Source: Eukaryota sp. TZLM1-RC
Taxonomy: Eukaryota > Metamonada: BaSk clade
DNA length: 64,000 bases
Assembly (NCBI GenBank): GCA_040285825.1
Contig: JAUPSS010000004.1
Location: 4,161,658-4,225,657 of the forward strand
Direction: 5' to 3'
Numbering within the stretch: the first letter of the stretch is position 1; the number at the start of each line of letters is the position of its first letter. Below the pieces are notes generated by a model that was not told the origin of the DNA, did not search any database, and saw only the letters and a program-made list of their open reading frames with translations. Positions 9,666-19,004 of the stretch are shown here, piece by piece. The translations under genes and the position numbers were made by a program.

Positions 9666-11540
9666 TACTGGAGATATATTGGGCAATTGTAATTGCTGGT
9701 TTTAGGAATATTTGAGGATCTTTTTCCACAGCGTCTGCAAGACAATGAATATCCACTGGAAATATATTGTCAACTAAATTCTCGTCAGTGACCAAATTCT
9801 CAATTTGGCAAGTAAAAGGCTCAATAATACCTTCAAATATGTCTCTAAGTTCATTATTTCTTATATCATGTTTTTCACATAAATCGAAAAATTCATCATT
9901 CAGAAGGTCTGAAATATTTTCAGCATGATGAGACAAAGAACTCACGCAAACTTTATCATCAACTAAAAACAAGTTTTTGAATTGACGAAGTCTAAATCTA
10001 TATAGTGAAATAATGGTAGATAATGGCGTTGAGTATCCACCAAGCTTGTGCATTTCTGCTAACACAGTTTCCACATCTGGTTTGTCAAAAAATACATTAA
10101 TAAAACGATTAATTTGTTTTTCATAATTTAATTTCAAATTATTCTCAAAATTGGCAAACATTACCGGGTCCATATACTGAGGTGGTCTACTGAATCCATC
10201 TGTTGGAAATCGTGGGAAAAACTCAAGCCTATATCTCAAATGGTCTACATAACTCAATGTCTTGTTCAACTTTTGTTGTTCAAAGCTGGTCGATAATCTA
10301 TAATCTCCTTCACCATAAACAAAGTTTTCAAAATTCTGTGGAAATGCACTCGTTGGTTTCAGCATTTCTTGCCCATAATACTCAGCTGAAATATAACGAA
10401 TTCTGGCCATTAATGATTCATATAGTTGGGCAGATATTCGTGGTAATGACAAATTACGTTCAAAACAAGACTGTAAATACAGCTTTAAGCAACATGTGGT
10501 GTGAATACGTAACTGTAGAAATTTTACAGCAGTTTCTCTCAATTTGCGTATCACATTTGAATGTTTGACCATTGAGTTAACGGTTGCTCGAATGGTTTTA
10601 TAAGATGATAACATAAATTTGTCTTTCTGAAACAGCACGAAAAGTTTCAGACAAAGGATACAATCATGAAGCCCATATTGAATCGATTTTTGTATCAGAT
10701 GAGAAGTAGCTAAACAATCAATTGGCAAAATATGGGAAAATTCCTGATGAAGTTTGATTGTCTTTTCATTTATAATTTTATATGCCAGATTGCCTAATCC
10801 ATGTCCGTAGGGTATTTTTATGAATTTTTTGGCAAAAACCAAAATATCTAAAAGAAAAAAGCCATTTTCCCTGATGACAACTTCCCTCCATCTTGGTGAA
10901 AGTTGATTGAGTACATCAATTGCTGTATCGTCTCGAACAGTGGGAAATGGTAAATCAAAATAATTTAATCGATTTTTCAAAACCTGTAAATCAAATTGCA
11001 TTAAATTATGATTAAGAAAACAATGAGGTTGATGATTACCAATAATGTTTAAAAACCTACGAAGCAAGGTTTTTTCGTCAGAGAATATTTCTGCCTGAAC
11101 ATCCATATCAATGTCTGGTAATCTGATTTGAGGACTCATTCTCAATATAAGTGAATATTTACTCTCTAAAAAGAAATTATGGCGATCAAATTTACCAACA
11201 ACAATCGAAATTAAAAACACTTTTTGATCTGAAATCCACTCACCCAATTGCTGATCAGTTTTTGTTTTCAAAAGATTTGGACCTTCTTTTCTCTTTTTGT
11301 TGATAATCTCGTCAGGAGGGAGAAATTGGCCATCATGATTTTGATATAGATGACCATCCTGATAGGTTTCAAGATCGAAGCACATAACAGTGGGAAGATT
11401 TTGATTTGGGGTCATTGATTTGAATTGAATCAATGCATCAGGCTTGAAGTCACTACGACTTGGCTCAATTTTTTTTGACCATACTCGGTTTCAATGGTTT
11501 TTTGTCAAAATTTTCCTGTTCTCGATATTATATGGTCCAC
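9666..11540 (-). pseudogene. Fz-A copy 1, N-terminal half: DEDDy exonuclease domain plus Fanzor N-terminal region
   Basis: Frame open from 11433 to the array edge (589 codons). Counting from the Met at 11433, the first 275 residues match a family-B DNA polymerase 3'-5' exonuclease: Exo I CFDLETY (Asp20, Glu22), Exo II NHNLMQFD (Asp148), Exo III YGLHDCILCLKL (Tyr253, Asp257), plus a GHGLGNLAYK block before Exo III. The usual polymerase domain is absent. The rest (from SYKTIRATVN, residue about 282) is helical and resembles the N-terminal region of Fanzor proteins. Codons 9675-9667 read I-S-S; after removing the array and one TACT copy the frame continues without a stop into 4274. Upstream of 11433 an extra A in a run near 11470 breaks the frame relative to the second copy, so the true N-terminus is lost here. 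Confidence 0.78.
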
Positions 11541-12116
11541 ATATATATGAACCATATGCAAGTAAAAGAGTGGATGTGGATTTGATTGCCAGAACTAAGT
11601 CTAATTCTCCATTGAAGCATATCAATATTCAACATAAGTGTTGTTTCACCAAAATAGTTTGGGTCAGCTGGCCCGACTTTCACTGTAATTTGAATGTGCT
11701 ATAGAATCTTTCGTTCATAATATTCTGCAAATTATGTCCCTGAATCAACTGTTTGAGCATTTTTTCAACATCTTCCCAGAAGAGAGTTAAAGTAAAAGTT
11801 ATGAAATAATATAAGAAGAATTGAGAGGCAGTAAATACGTCACATTAACACGAAATCACAAAATGGGCAACAGATGTTGAGAGTCAAACATAAGGAAATT
11901 GTTGTATTTAAGCAATTAATTCATTACGATAATGTCTCAGCAGAATATCACCAACAATAGGAAAGTCACTGTAAATTACTATCTTCCAAACATCCGAGCC
12001 TATGACCTCAACGACGTCAAAGGATTGATTAAAACTGTTTTATTTGAATGTTAAACCTGAAAAATGACCAGGCGACAAAAAAATTGGTTGTTAGAACCAT
12101 CCAAATCAAGAGTTAA
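11541..12116. other. Intergenic stretch, no firm gene
   Basis: Homology to the second Fz-A copy stops near 11540. The only notable content is a 40-codon plus-strand frame at 11932-12054 (MSQQNITNNRKVTVNYYLPN...), which could be an exon or relic of a gene cut off by the LINE-E insertion. I do not recognise it. Confidence 0.3.
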
Positions 12117-13061
12117 ATAACTTTTTTTCAAACACTAATTTTATTCAAAAGAAACTGTTGAAAACGAAAAATCCATTTCCTCAAACTCCGCATCTACCAC
12201 ATTGAAAATTTACCTACAACATTTTCTTCATAAAGTCTTCTTTGTGATAACAACGAGCTAGAAATAAGGCTATGCATTCGTTGAAAGTGATGAAATCTAT
12301 ATAAGATAACGCAGTTTTACCCAAGGTTCCAAATAAAGAAAAAGCAAAAGGACAAAGAAGGTATTGAGTATGTGATTTGGAATTCAAGTTATTGATTATT
12401 TCTGTGTACTTGATAATTTTCGCTTCTGCAGCTCTACGTAAAGGTGAATTGAAAGATGGTGCCAGTGTTTCATTTGAACTGTCAGATACATCAGTAGATC
12501 TGACATCAATAATGATTATTGATCCATCATGACCGGGAACTAACACATGACCGAAGCTATCACTAGAAAAAATCTGTCAGCTTCATTAGCCAAATATGAA
12601 AGCAAAGGTTCTAAAAAGGATTCGATCATGTAGGACTTAAACAAACAGTAGAGCTGATCACTTACTACATCATGCACTTTTGATCTAGAAGTAATAAAAC
12701 GATTACAGTTAAACAAGTGGGTTGGAGTGACAGTCTTTCCACATTTACAAAATAAACCATGGGGAGAATTATCAGACCAAATAAAAGATCTAAGACGCAT
12801 AGAAAATGAAAAGCAAGGGTCATTGAGAAACAAACCATAAACTCTTGGAACTTGATTAATTAAATAAGTCGTAGCACTATCAAAAACATACAGTAAAAAA
12901 TTTGCAAAAGCGGGATTTGTTTGTTTGCCTACGCCAAGACGTACTTCATAATCCAAGCCTTCAAATATTATTGTCAGTTTTTGTTGAAGTTTCTTTACAC
13001 AAGACCTTAATTTAACTAAATTTCGTGGAGGAATATCTTGAACTGAGTCGGGAAAACATTA
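12117..13061 (-). mobile_element. LINE-E copy 1, 5'-truncated
   Basis: Minus-strand remnant matching the LINE-E copy at 56.5-58.7 kb. It holds YEVRLGVGKQTNPAFANFL, a zinc-knuckle block CKCGKTVTPTHLFNC, and after a frame break near 12545 the endonuclease-like segment GSIIIIDVRSTDV. The final stretch again matches the other copy up to the A-rich 3' end (about 12120). Multiple frame breaks make it a pseudogene. Confidence 0.7.
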
Positions 13062-13192
13062 AATAATTGTTATATTTTTTGTGATACAACTGTGGTTTTC
13101 ATTTCAAATGTATAATTTAGGTGAATTTCTCACATCAGAATGATTCAAAAAAGCTACTTCCTTTGTCTTTATAAGAAGCAAATTCTGTAACA

Positions 13193-13822
13193 ATGAGCAC
13201 TCTGCAAATACCTTTTGTGCATGGATGCAGTTCATCTGCGCTTCCGAAACCCAAAAACAGCAACACCCATCGATGGCAGCTTTACATTCGTTCGCACAAG
13301 GTACCTCTTCATCTTTTCGTTGATAAGGTGATCTTCTACCTTCATCCACAAATACCCAACCCTGTCCGTGAAGTCACATCATCTCCCTTCGAATGTACTG
13401 ATCTAGGCTGGGGCGAATGGTCTGCCACTATCGCCGTTTATGTCCTTGGTCTTGATGAACCTGTTCTGTTTAACCACTTTCTCAAGCTTGTTCCTTACAA
13501 TGTTGAGTCCATTTCTTCCCCTTCTTCCCAATCGGCTGTGGAACAACTTGACTATATACTATTCCAGTCTCCCTCTCCAGAACTGAGAAGCAAAGTGGAG
13601 AATGTACTGCACTCAAGGGCTGTTGACCAATTACATCCAGGCCTACCTAACCTATACTCAATGTTCAATGTGTCCAAGGTGCTCAACTCTATTGCAAAGA
13701 GGAAAGCAAAGCTGGAGAATAGACTAGAAGCTGCCAGGAACAAAACTTCTAAGTTAGAGGACCAAATTCACTCAGAATCCTTGGCTATTGAAGATTTGAA
13801 GCAACAGTTGGATTCATTTTAA
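13193..13822 (+). CDS. YEATS-domain protein (GAS41/YAF9-like)
   Basis: 209 residues. Residues about 1-100 form a YEATS domain: HRWQLYIRS (26-34), VDKVIFYLHP (43-52), NPVREVTSSPFE (56-67), then GWGEW (72-76), the last corresponding to the conserved GWGEF that lines the acyl-lysine pocket. VTLYHLLKL of GAS41 is matched by VLFNHFLKL. The C-terminal 45 residues (165-209) are a predicted coiled coil rich in K, E and L, as in GAS41/YAF9. These proteins read acetylated or crotonylated histone H3 as subunits of NuA4/TIP60 and SWR1 complexes. Length matches the family (about 220-230). The ATG at 13193 is the first in frame. It ends 26 bp from the convergent gene at 13849. Confidence 0.85.
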   Translation: MSTLQIPFVHGCSSSALPKPKNSNTHRWQLYIRSHKVPLHLFVDKVIFYLHPQIPNPVREVTSSPFECTDLGWGEWSATIAVYVLGLDEPVLFNHFLKLVPYNVESISSPSSQSAVEQLDYILFQSPSPELRSKVENVLHSRAVDQLHPGLPNLYSMFNVSKVLNSIAKRKAKLENRLEAARNKTSKLEDQIHSESLAIEDLKQQLDSF

Positions 13823-13848
13823 AATTTATAATGATAATTGATAATAAT

Positions 13849-14991
13849 TTATTTATTTAAACAGTTGATAACTGGTACTTTTTTGGTACGAATTATTTTT
13901 GACTGATTACGTGTTGATTTCGGTTTTGATTGACTACTTTCCATTATTGACACTGGATAGTTACTAACCTTTGACTCTCTATCAGTTGATTGCGGTCGGT
14001 TACTTACCCAAGAGCTTGTCATTAATGATTGACTTTCCAAAAACTCTAATGATGGAATTTTAGGTTTGGGAGTGGGTGCTTGAATAGAAGTTGAGGGTAA
14101 TGGTAGTGGTTCTGATTGTTCTATTAAGGAAAGCTCTTGTTCAAGGGATTCAAGGTCTTGGAAAGTTTCGGCATTTTTGACCTCCTTTTCTGATTTTTGA
14201 TCTGATTCTTCTTCCTGTTCCTCCTCAACTTGGCTAGTTTCAATTGCTTTTGCTGGTTGTTTAATTTGTTCCTTTTGTTCTTCTCGAATGTCTTGAATTT
14301 CTGTGAGTTTTTGTTTTATTTCTTCTTCTTTTTTTAATTTAGGTGAATATGCCACAAATAAATTAAATTCTTTAATTTTTTCTTTTAATCCCTGGTTTTC
14401 TGATTTCAATTCAGATACCATATTCTCTAAAGCATCAACACGACCTTGAACTTTGGATAATTCTTCAGTTCTTAGCGCCTGTATCTGTTCAAGAAACATT
14501 TGCTTTAATTGGCCAAACTGTTGAGAAAACTCCTTCTGGAGTTCTTCCTTCACCACCTCTATTTCATTACAACATGAACAAGAGGATGAAGAGGAAGAGG
14601 GAGAAGGGGAAGGAGGGGGTTGAGTAGGGACTGGAGAAGTAGATCTATGATGAGACTCATTTTTGGATCTTGAATCATGGGTAATCCTTTGAACTAGATT
14701 GGTGATGGAGGAGCTACTGGGTTGTGGTGGTTCAGTTCGGTCTAGCAAACTGGAATAACGAGCAGATTCTTTAGGGGGAATAGGCTTAAAGGCTGATGGA
14801 GGTGAGGAAGGGGGAGGGGTACGTCGGGTAAGGAGGTTTGGACTGGTTCTTTCTCTTTTACGACGTACTAATTCCTCTGGAGTGGCTTTCAACACAGAAA
14901 GGTCATTGATGGTTGAATCCCATGAAGGTTTTGGACGTGCAGGACGATGTGATGGTGCAGATTTAGGTCTACGTTTGCGATAAGATGGCAT
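13849..14991 (-). CDS. Coiled-coil protein with SPICE1-like N-terminal motif
   Basis: 380 residues from an ATG at 14989-14991. The N-terminus is basic (SYRKRRPKSAP) and followed by SWDSTINDLSVLKATPEEL and VRRKRERTSPN. This resembles the [21 protein letters not shown] segment at the start of spindle and centriole-associated protein SPICE1. Residues 60-140 are Pro/Ser-rich and low complexity. Residues about 145-215 are a strong coiled coil (EIEVVKEELQKEF...), with acidic and Lys/Glu-rich sequence to about 290 and a basic Ser-rich tail. The family link rests on one short motif; the rest is too simple in composition to assign. If right, it would act at the centriole or basal body. It is divergent from the gene at 15023 with only 31 bp between start codons. 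Confidence 0.6.
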   Translation of the reverse strand: MPSYRKRRPKSAPSHRPARPKPSWDSTINDLSVLKATPEELVRRKRERTSPNLLTRRTPPPSSPPSAFKPIPPKESARYSSLLDRTEPPQPSSSSITNLVQRITHDSRSKNESHHRSTSPVPTQPPPSPSPSSSSSSCSCCNEIEVVKEELQKEFSQQFGQLKQMFLEQIQALRTEELSKVQGRVDALENMVSELKSENQGLKEKIKEFNLFVAYSPKLKKEEEIKQKLTEIQDIREEQKEQIKQPAKAIETSQVEEEQEEESDQKSEKEVKNAETFQDLESLEQELSLIEQSEPLPLPSTSIQAPTPKPKIPSLEFLESQSLMTSSWVSNRPQSTDRESKVSNYPVSIMESSQSKPKSTRNQSKIIRTKKVPVINCLNK

Positions 14992-15022
14992 TTGAATTTG
15001 AGGCTTTTATTTATTTTTATCA
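14992..15022. promoter_or_regulatory. 31-bp bidirectional intergenic region between two start codons
   Basis: The ATGs of the SPICE1-like gene (minus) and the SEN34-like gene (plus) are only 31 bp apart. The spacer is T-rich (TTTATTTATTTTTATC). Promoters of one or both genes must therefore overlap this spacer or the opposite coding region. Confidence 0.5.
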
Positions 15023-15514
15023 ATGTTGAGTTTCAGTGAAACACAACATGGTCAATTGAGGGGTGTTTATGTAGGTCTTGACCCAAGTTGTCCGTCTAAT
15101 CTCCATACAAAAGTTCCTCCTTGCTACTTTAATCCATTTGAACACGATGTACTTATTGATACTTCTTTACATAGTCATGATCAAACATCCAATGCACTTC
15201 ACATTAGCTCACCTTCTCGTAGTGATCTTGCTAAAAGTAAATTCCTGAAACATCTATTACCCAACACCACGAAGGAGTTGTCCAACGGATCCAAGTTTGG
15301 AACTGATTTCGGTCTACTTTATCCTGGCTCTCGTGATCAATTTCATGCAACACACATCCTTTATTCTGCTCATGGAGGAGAAGGAGAAGTTGTGTTGAAC
15401 AATAGAACACTACTTTCTTATGCCAGATTAGCATCCAGTGTTAATAAGATTTGTGTTGTTGTTATTGATGAATCTAAACACTTGTCTTTTGAGTTTTGTA
15501 AAGATGTTTTGTAG
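15023..15514 (+). CDS. tRNA-intron endonuclease catalytic-domain protein, SEN34-like
   Basis: 163 residues. The C-terminal half is a tRNA-intron endonuclease fold: KFGTDFGLLYPG (91-102), FHATHILYS (107-115) and RLASSVNKICVVVIDE (135-150). These match the family pattern of FGxDFLxYPGxP, FHxxxxV and Rxxxxx(V)KK. The likely catalytic triad is Tyr100, His108 and Lys142. In eukaryotes SEN34 cuts the 3' splice site of intron-containing pre-tRNAs as part of the SEN2-SEN34-SEN15-SEN54 complex. At 163 residues it is short for SEN34 (usually 270-310) and nearer archaeal single-domain units, so the N-terminal domain is reduced. SEN2 is the alternative. A complete hAT element lies 82 bp after its stop codon. 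Confidence 0.72.
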   Translation: MLSFSETQHGQLRGVYVGLDPSCPSNLHTKVPPCYFNPFEHDVLIDTSLHSHDQTSNALHISSPSRSDLAKSKFLKHLLPNTTKELSNGSKFGTDFGLLYPGSRDQFHATHILYSAHGGEGEVVLNNRTLLSYARLASSVNKICVVVIDESKHLSFEFCKDVL

Positions 15515-15596
15515 CAGGGTGATTGTGTATTATAGTTCTCATAACTTTAGTGATTTTGTTTCAGAATGTTGTGCCGCTGTTTCAAATATGAATGTC

Positions 15597-15860
15597 TAGG
15601 ATTTCGATTTGAGTTGAGTCGAGTTAACTCGAGTCAAACTTATCTGACTCAACTCGACTCATGAGTCAAATGAGTTGACTCGACTCGACTCATTCTTTCA
15701 TCCATTGACTCGACTCGACTCATGAGTCAATTAAGTTGACTCGACTCGACTCGACTCATTCTTACATTCATTGACTCGACTCGACTCATGAGTCAATTAA
15801 GTTGACTCGACTCGACTCGACTCATTCTTACATTCATTGACTCGACTCGACTCATTCTTA
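15597..15860. repeat. hAT-1 left subterminal repeat array
   Basis: Several tandem copies of TTGACTCGACTCGACTCAT and the palindrome-bearing unit ACTCATGAGTCAA, with spacer TTCTTACATTCA. Subterminal short repeats in hAT elements are usually transposase binding sites; that role is inferred here. Confidence 0.75.
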
Positions 15861-16020
15861 CATCCATTGAGACAAGTCCACCTTAACATTATCATAACCA
15901 TTTTTCTATTTACATTTTTGATTACTGTTCTGTTCAAATATCATGTCATATCAAATAAAAATCATACTTTATTTCAAAATGTTCAAACGTAAAAACTAAA
16001 ATCTACTCACCTCACTATAA

Positions 16021-17931
16021 CTAACTATCAACCATTATGTGTTGTTTTTTATACCATGACCTTAAACATAACAAACATCTTGCAGTATCTTCGTTCAAAC
16101 GAGCTCTCTTTTTGCTGATTATTTGACTAGCGGCTGAAAATAGGCGTTCACTTGATGCGGAACTGGGTTGTACAACAAGATAATCTTTTGCAATCTTAGC
16201 CAAGCTTGGATACTTTTTCACATTCTCCATCCACCACAGATAGGGATCGGTTTCATAATCTACAATACCTTCCTTGAGATAACATTTCAGTTCATTTTCG
16301 ACATGGAGATTCATTACATTGGATTTCTTGGCAGCAACTTTATTGAACAATCCCTTTTTCCTTACTGTTTGCTTTGTTCCAGCTTCTACAATGGTTGGTT
16401 GACTAGTTGAACTCACTGATTGAATCATTCTATTCAGTTGACTAAAGTCGGCATCGACTTCTTGTAGTTCCACTGGTAAGAGACTTGGATTGTTTTTAAT
16501 CCTAGGGTCCAGAATAGTTCCAATCAAAGTCATTTCGTCGTACAATAAACTTCTATACGGTACACGGTTTCTACTCCCACTTTCCCACTTTTTGAGAATA
16601 TTTGTAGATGCTTTTTTGACACAGTCAGGTATGTTCACTGCGGTAATCAAATCTCTGGCTTTCTGGATTATCAAATTCATTGATACAGAAGCCACGCCAA
16701 TTGTACACGACTCACTTTCAACATCATCAGTGGCGTCCTTAAAGAGTACCAGAATTTCAACAATTATCTTCAAGTGTAGCTTTTCTATGTCAGTCAATAA
16801 GTATTTAGCAAGGGATTGATCACCTTGAAGAAGCTGTTGGACACAATTTGCAACTTCACGGTAAGTTGCCAGCATTTGATAAAAAGAATTCCATCTTGTT
16901 TCAACATACATTGGAATCGTACTGAGGTTGTAACCAGCATCTTTTAATAAACATTTTAAATTCTGGTACAGTTTGTGTGAACCATGAAGCTCCAATACAA
17001 ACTCTTTGATTTTTCTTGTGAAATCAGCTGTCAAATTGACATAATCTTGTACAAAAATATTGAAAACATGAGCAGAACATCTGCGACCATTGGAAATCCA
17101 ATTTGCAGCATTTGAAATTGCCAATTCGTTGTCCGTAGTGACAGAAATAATTCTTTCTTCAAGATGAAAATCTTTTACGATAGCAGAAAGTCCAGAAATC
17201 AAATGAGATTCATCGTGAGGGTATGGCATTTTTCTCATGTCAAGAGCAACATGGCAGGGCTTGAAATCATTGTCTAACCAATGGGCTGTTACTCCCAAAA
17301 AAGGACTTTTGGCTACTGAAGACCAAAAATCCGCTGTTAAAGCGATTTTCGAATTTGACGCTTGGAGAGTGTCTTTGAGTCTAGACTGTTCTTCCTCAAA
17401 CAGCTGTTCACAGAATTTTTTCTGAGTATCCTTTTTCTTCAGCTCAAATTCCGGATTTAGGGCAGCAATAAACATTTGAAAACTCTCATGTTCGACAATA
17501 TTAAAAGGCAGATCACAATCCACCAATACTTTGGTGAATAAACCTTGGAGCATATCTTGTTTCTGCTTCTTTTGCTGTTGCGGAGTCCCGAACAGAGTAT
17601 TTGATTGAATGGGATTGTTTGCTTTCCAGGTAGGATGTTGAGAATCGAGGTGCCTTTTGATTGTGGTGGTCGAAAGAGACTGCGAATTCCAGGAGGGTCC
17701 ATGACAGTGCTTGCATGTTTTTTTGCCAGGGGCCCTTTGCTTATCTGTTACATGGGGCCACACATCAGATCTTTGTCGAGGGGAACTTATTTCAGTTGTT
17801 GGTTGAGTTTCAGAAGCATCATCGTAATATCTGTTCGGAACAATTGACATGGGTACAGCAAAGTTTCTTATATCCGAGAATCGTCGAGGTTCTTGAATTT
17901 GTTCTACGTCAACAACAGGAATATTGGACAT
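16021..17931 (-). CDS. hAT-1 transposase (ZBED-type)
   Basis: 636 residues, ATG at 17929-17931, stop TAG at 16021. Residues about 55-100 are a BED zinc finger (CKHCHGPSW then IKRHLDSQH; Cys73, Cys76, His94, His99). Residues about 195-260 hold the first catalytic block LTADFWSSVAKSPFLGVTAHW; then VTTDNELAISNAA and RRCSAHVFNIFVQD (second Asp and the C-x-x-H helix). ETRWNSFYQML follows, and the C-terminal hAT dimerisation domain (DPYLWWMENVKKYPSLAKIA ... PSSASSERLFSAA ... RARL) at about 550-625. Length and order match autonomous hAT transposases. The frame is intact, so this element may be recently or currently active. Confidence 0.93.
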   Translation of the reverse strand: MSNIPVVDVEQIQEPRRFSDIRNFAVPMSIVPNRYYDDASETQPTTEISSPRQRSDVWPHVTDKQRAPGKKTCKHCHGPSWNSQSLSTTTIKRHLDSQHPTWKANNPIQSNTLFGTPQQQKKQKQDMLQGLFTKVLVDCDLPFNIVEHESFQMFIAALNPEFELKKKDTQKKFCEQLFEEEQSRLKDTLQASNSKIALTADFWSSVAKSPFLGVTAHWLDNDFKPCHVALDMRKMPYPHDESHLISGLSAIVKDFHLEERIISVTTDNELAISNAANWISNGRRCSAHVFNIFVQDYVNLTADFTRKIKEFVLELHGSHKLYQNLKCLLKDAGYNLSTIPMYVETRWNSFYQMLATYREVANCVQQLLQGDQSLAKYLLTDIEKLHLKIIVEILVLFKDATDDVESESCTIGVASVSMNLIIQKARDLITAVNIPDCVKKASTNILKKWESGSRNRVPYRSLLYDEMTLIGTILDPRIKNNPSLLPVELQEVDADFSQLNRMIQSVSSTSQPTIVEAGTKQTVRKKGLFNKVAAKKSNVMNLHVENELKCYLKEGIVDYETDPYLWWMENVKKYPSLAKIAKDYLVVQPSSASSERLFSAASQIISKKRARLNEDTARCLLCLRSWYKKQHIMVDS

Positions 17932-18121
17932 TGCTAACAGAATAGATAAGAGTTACAAAAGAAAAAACGGTGTCTTTATTACAGGTCTAGAATGTACAAT
18001 CTTTTGATGATCTTTTGATTGATGTTAGATACAAGTTGTTGGTTTATTAAGGATCAACAACGCAATTTTGACATGTTTTTGAAAAATAGGAGAGGAAGAG
18101 GTTTTATGCCGCAAGTTGACG

Positions 18122-18246
18122 AATGTGAGTCGACTTGACTCATTTGAATAATAAGTGACTCGACTCGACTCATGAGTCAAACGAGTCGAGTCGAGTCGAG
18201 TCAACTCGAAACTCAATGAGTTGACTCAACTCAAATCGAAATCCTA
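18122..18246. repeat. hAT-1 right subterminal repeats and TIR
   Basis: GACTCGACTCGACTCATGAGTCAA and GAGTCGAGTCGAGTCGAGTC repeats followed by the terminal inverted repeat. Same motifs as the left end, fewer copies. Confidence 0.75.
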
Positions 18247-18428
18247 TGAATGTCGTAATCACATTATCTTGGTTTAATTTTTCTCTATTGATTTCTGGTT
18301 CGATGATTTGGATTCATTGTTTATACAGACCTAGTGAAGACCCTATCAACCTCCTTAATGCTAGACCATTCAAAATCTATTTCCTCTTGAAGAATATCAT
18401 TGTTTTTCTTCAATCCACCAAGATCTGA
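18246..18428 (+). CDS. Small hydrophobic frame at the hAT-1 insertion point, uncertain
   Basis: A 60-codon frame whose ATG lies in the duplicated target site, so it existed before the insertion. It has a hydrophobic N-terminal third (VVITLSWFNFSLLISGSMIW). No family recognised; it may be noncoding chance. Confidence 0.2.
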   Translation: MNVVITLSWFNFSLLISGSMIWIHCLYRPSEDPINLLNARPFKIYFLLKNIIVFLQSTKI

Positions 18429-18616
18429 AGTACCCATTTTTGAGTGTGGTCAGTGACACCAGTGGTTCCAAATAAGAATTGACTAGAAGGTTTATGCACC
18501 TTACCGCAAAATGGCGTGAAATGTTTACAGTTTAGTAGTTGTGTCAACAAGAGAACCTTTTCAAAATTCCATATTGAATGATTAGGCACTTTTTTGGCCA
18601 CAAAATCAACGAGCAC
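18410..18616 (-). pseudogene. LINE C-terminal scrap (possible)
   Basis: Contains LLTQLLNCKHFTPF followed by GKVH, close to the zinc-knuckle block TTHLLNCKHFITFRSKVH of the chimeric LINE at 32.9 kb. Too short to place firmly. Confidence 0.35.
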
Positions 18617-19004
18617 TTGAATTGATTAATTAATTAATTTTATTAATTTTAATTATTAAGAAAAAAGACTATTTAAACAAAAAGGAATATGTCATGTCAA
18701 TAAAACAAACAACCAGTATTTATTCTATTAAATAGAGAACAAGTGCATGAATAGTCACAACAAATGTGTGTGATTGAATTGTGTACTGTTGGTGTTAAGT
18801 TTTACATCTCAACAACCCTAATTGACGAAGTATTTTTTAGAACCACGTTTGTTGTTGAGGAGAACCATGATCCACATAAAATCCTTTAGATAGCCACCAT
18901 TAGCAGTAGCCACCTGATAGCTGTCTAGGGGCGAAAAAAGGGTTGGGTATAATTGATAAAAAAATAATATTTTACAATTATGTGCACAATTCTGTGACAA
19001 AAAC

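Larger units (their letters stand above)
15597..18246 (-). mobile_element. hAT-1, complete DNA transposon
   Basis: 2650 bp with terminal inverted repeats starting TAGGATTTCGATTTGAGTTG at both ends (24 bp near-identical) and a perfect 8-bp target duplication TGAATGTC at 15589-15596 and 18247-18254. The internal transposase gene runs on the minus strand without interruption. All features needed for autonomous movement are present. A 5'-truncated relative lies at 31683-32307. Confidence 0.93.

Noticed and set aside
9666-11433. A viral or Polinton family-B DNA polymerase gene
   Set aside because: Only the exonuclease motifs are present; no palm motifs (DxxSLYPS, DTD) follow, and the frame instead continues into Fanzor sequence.
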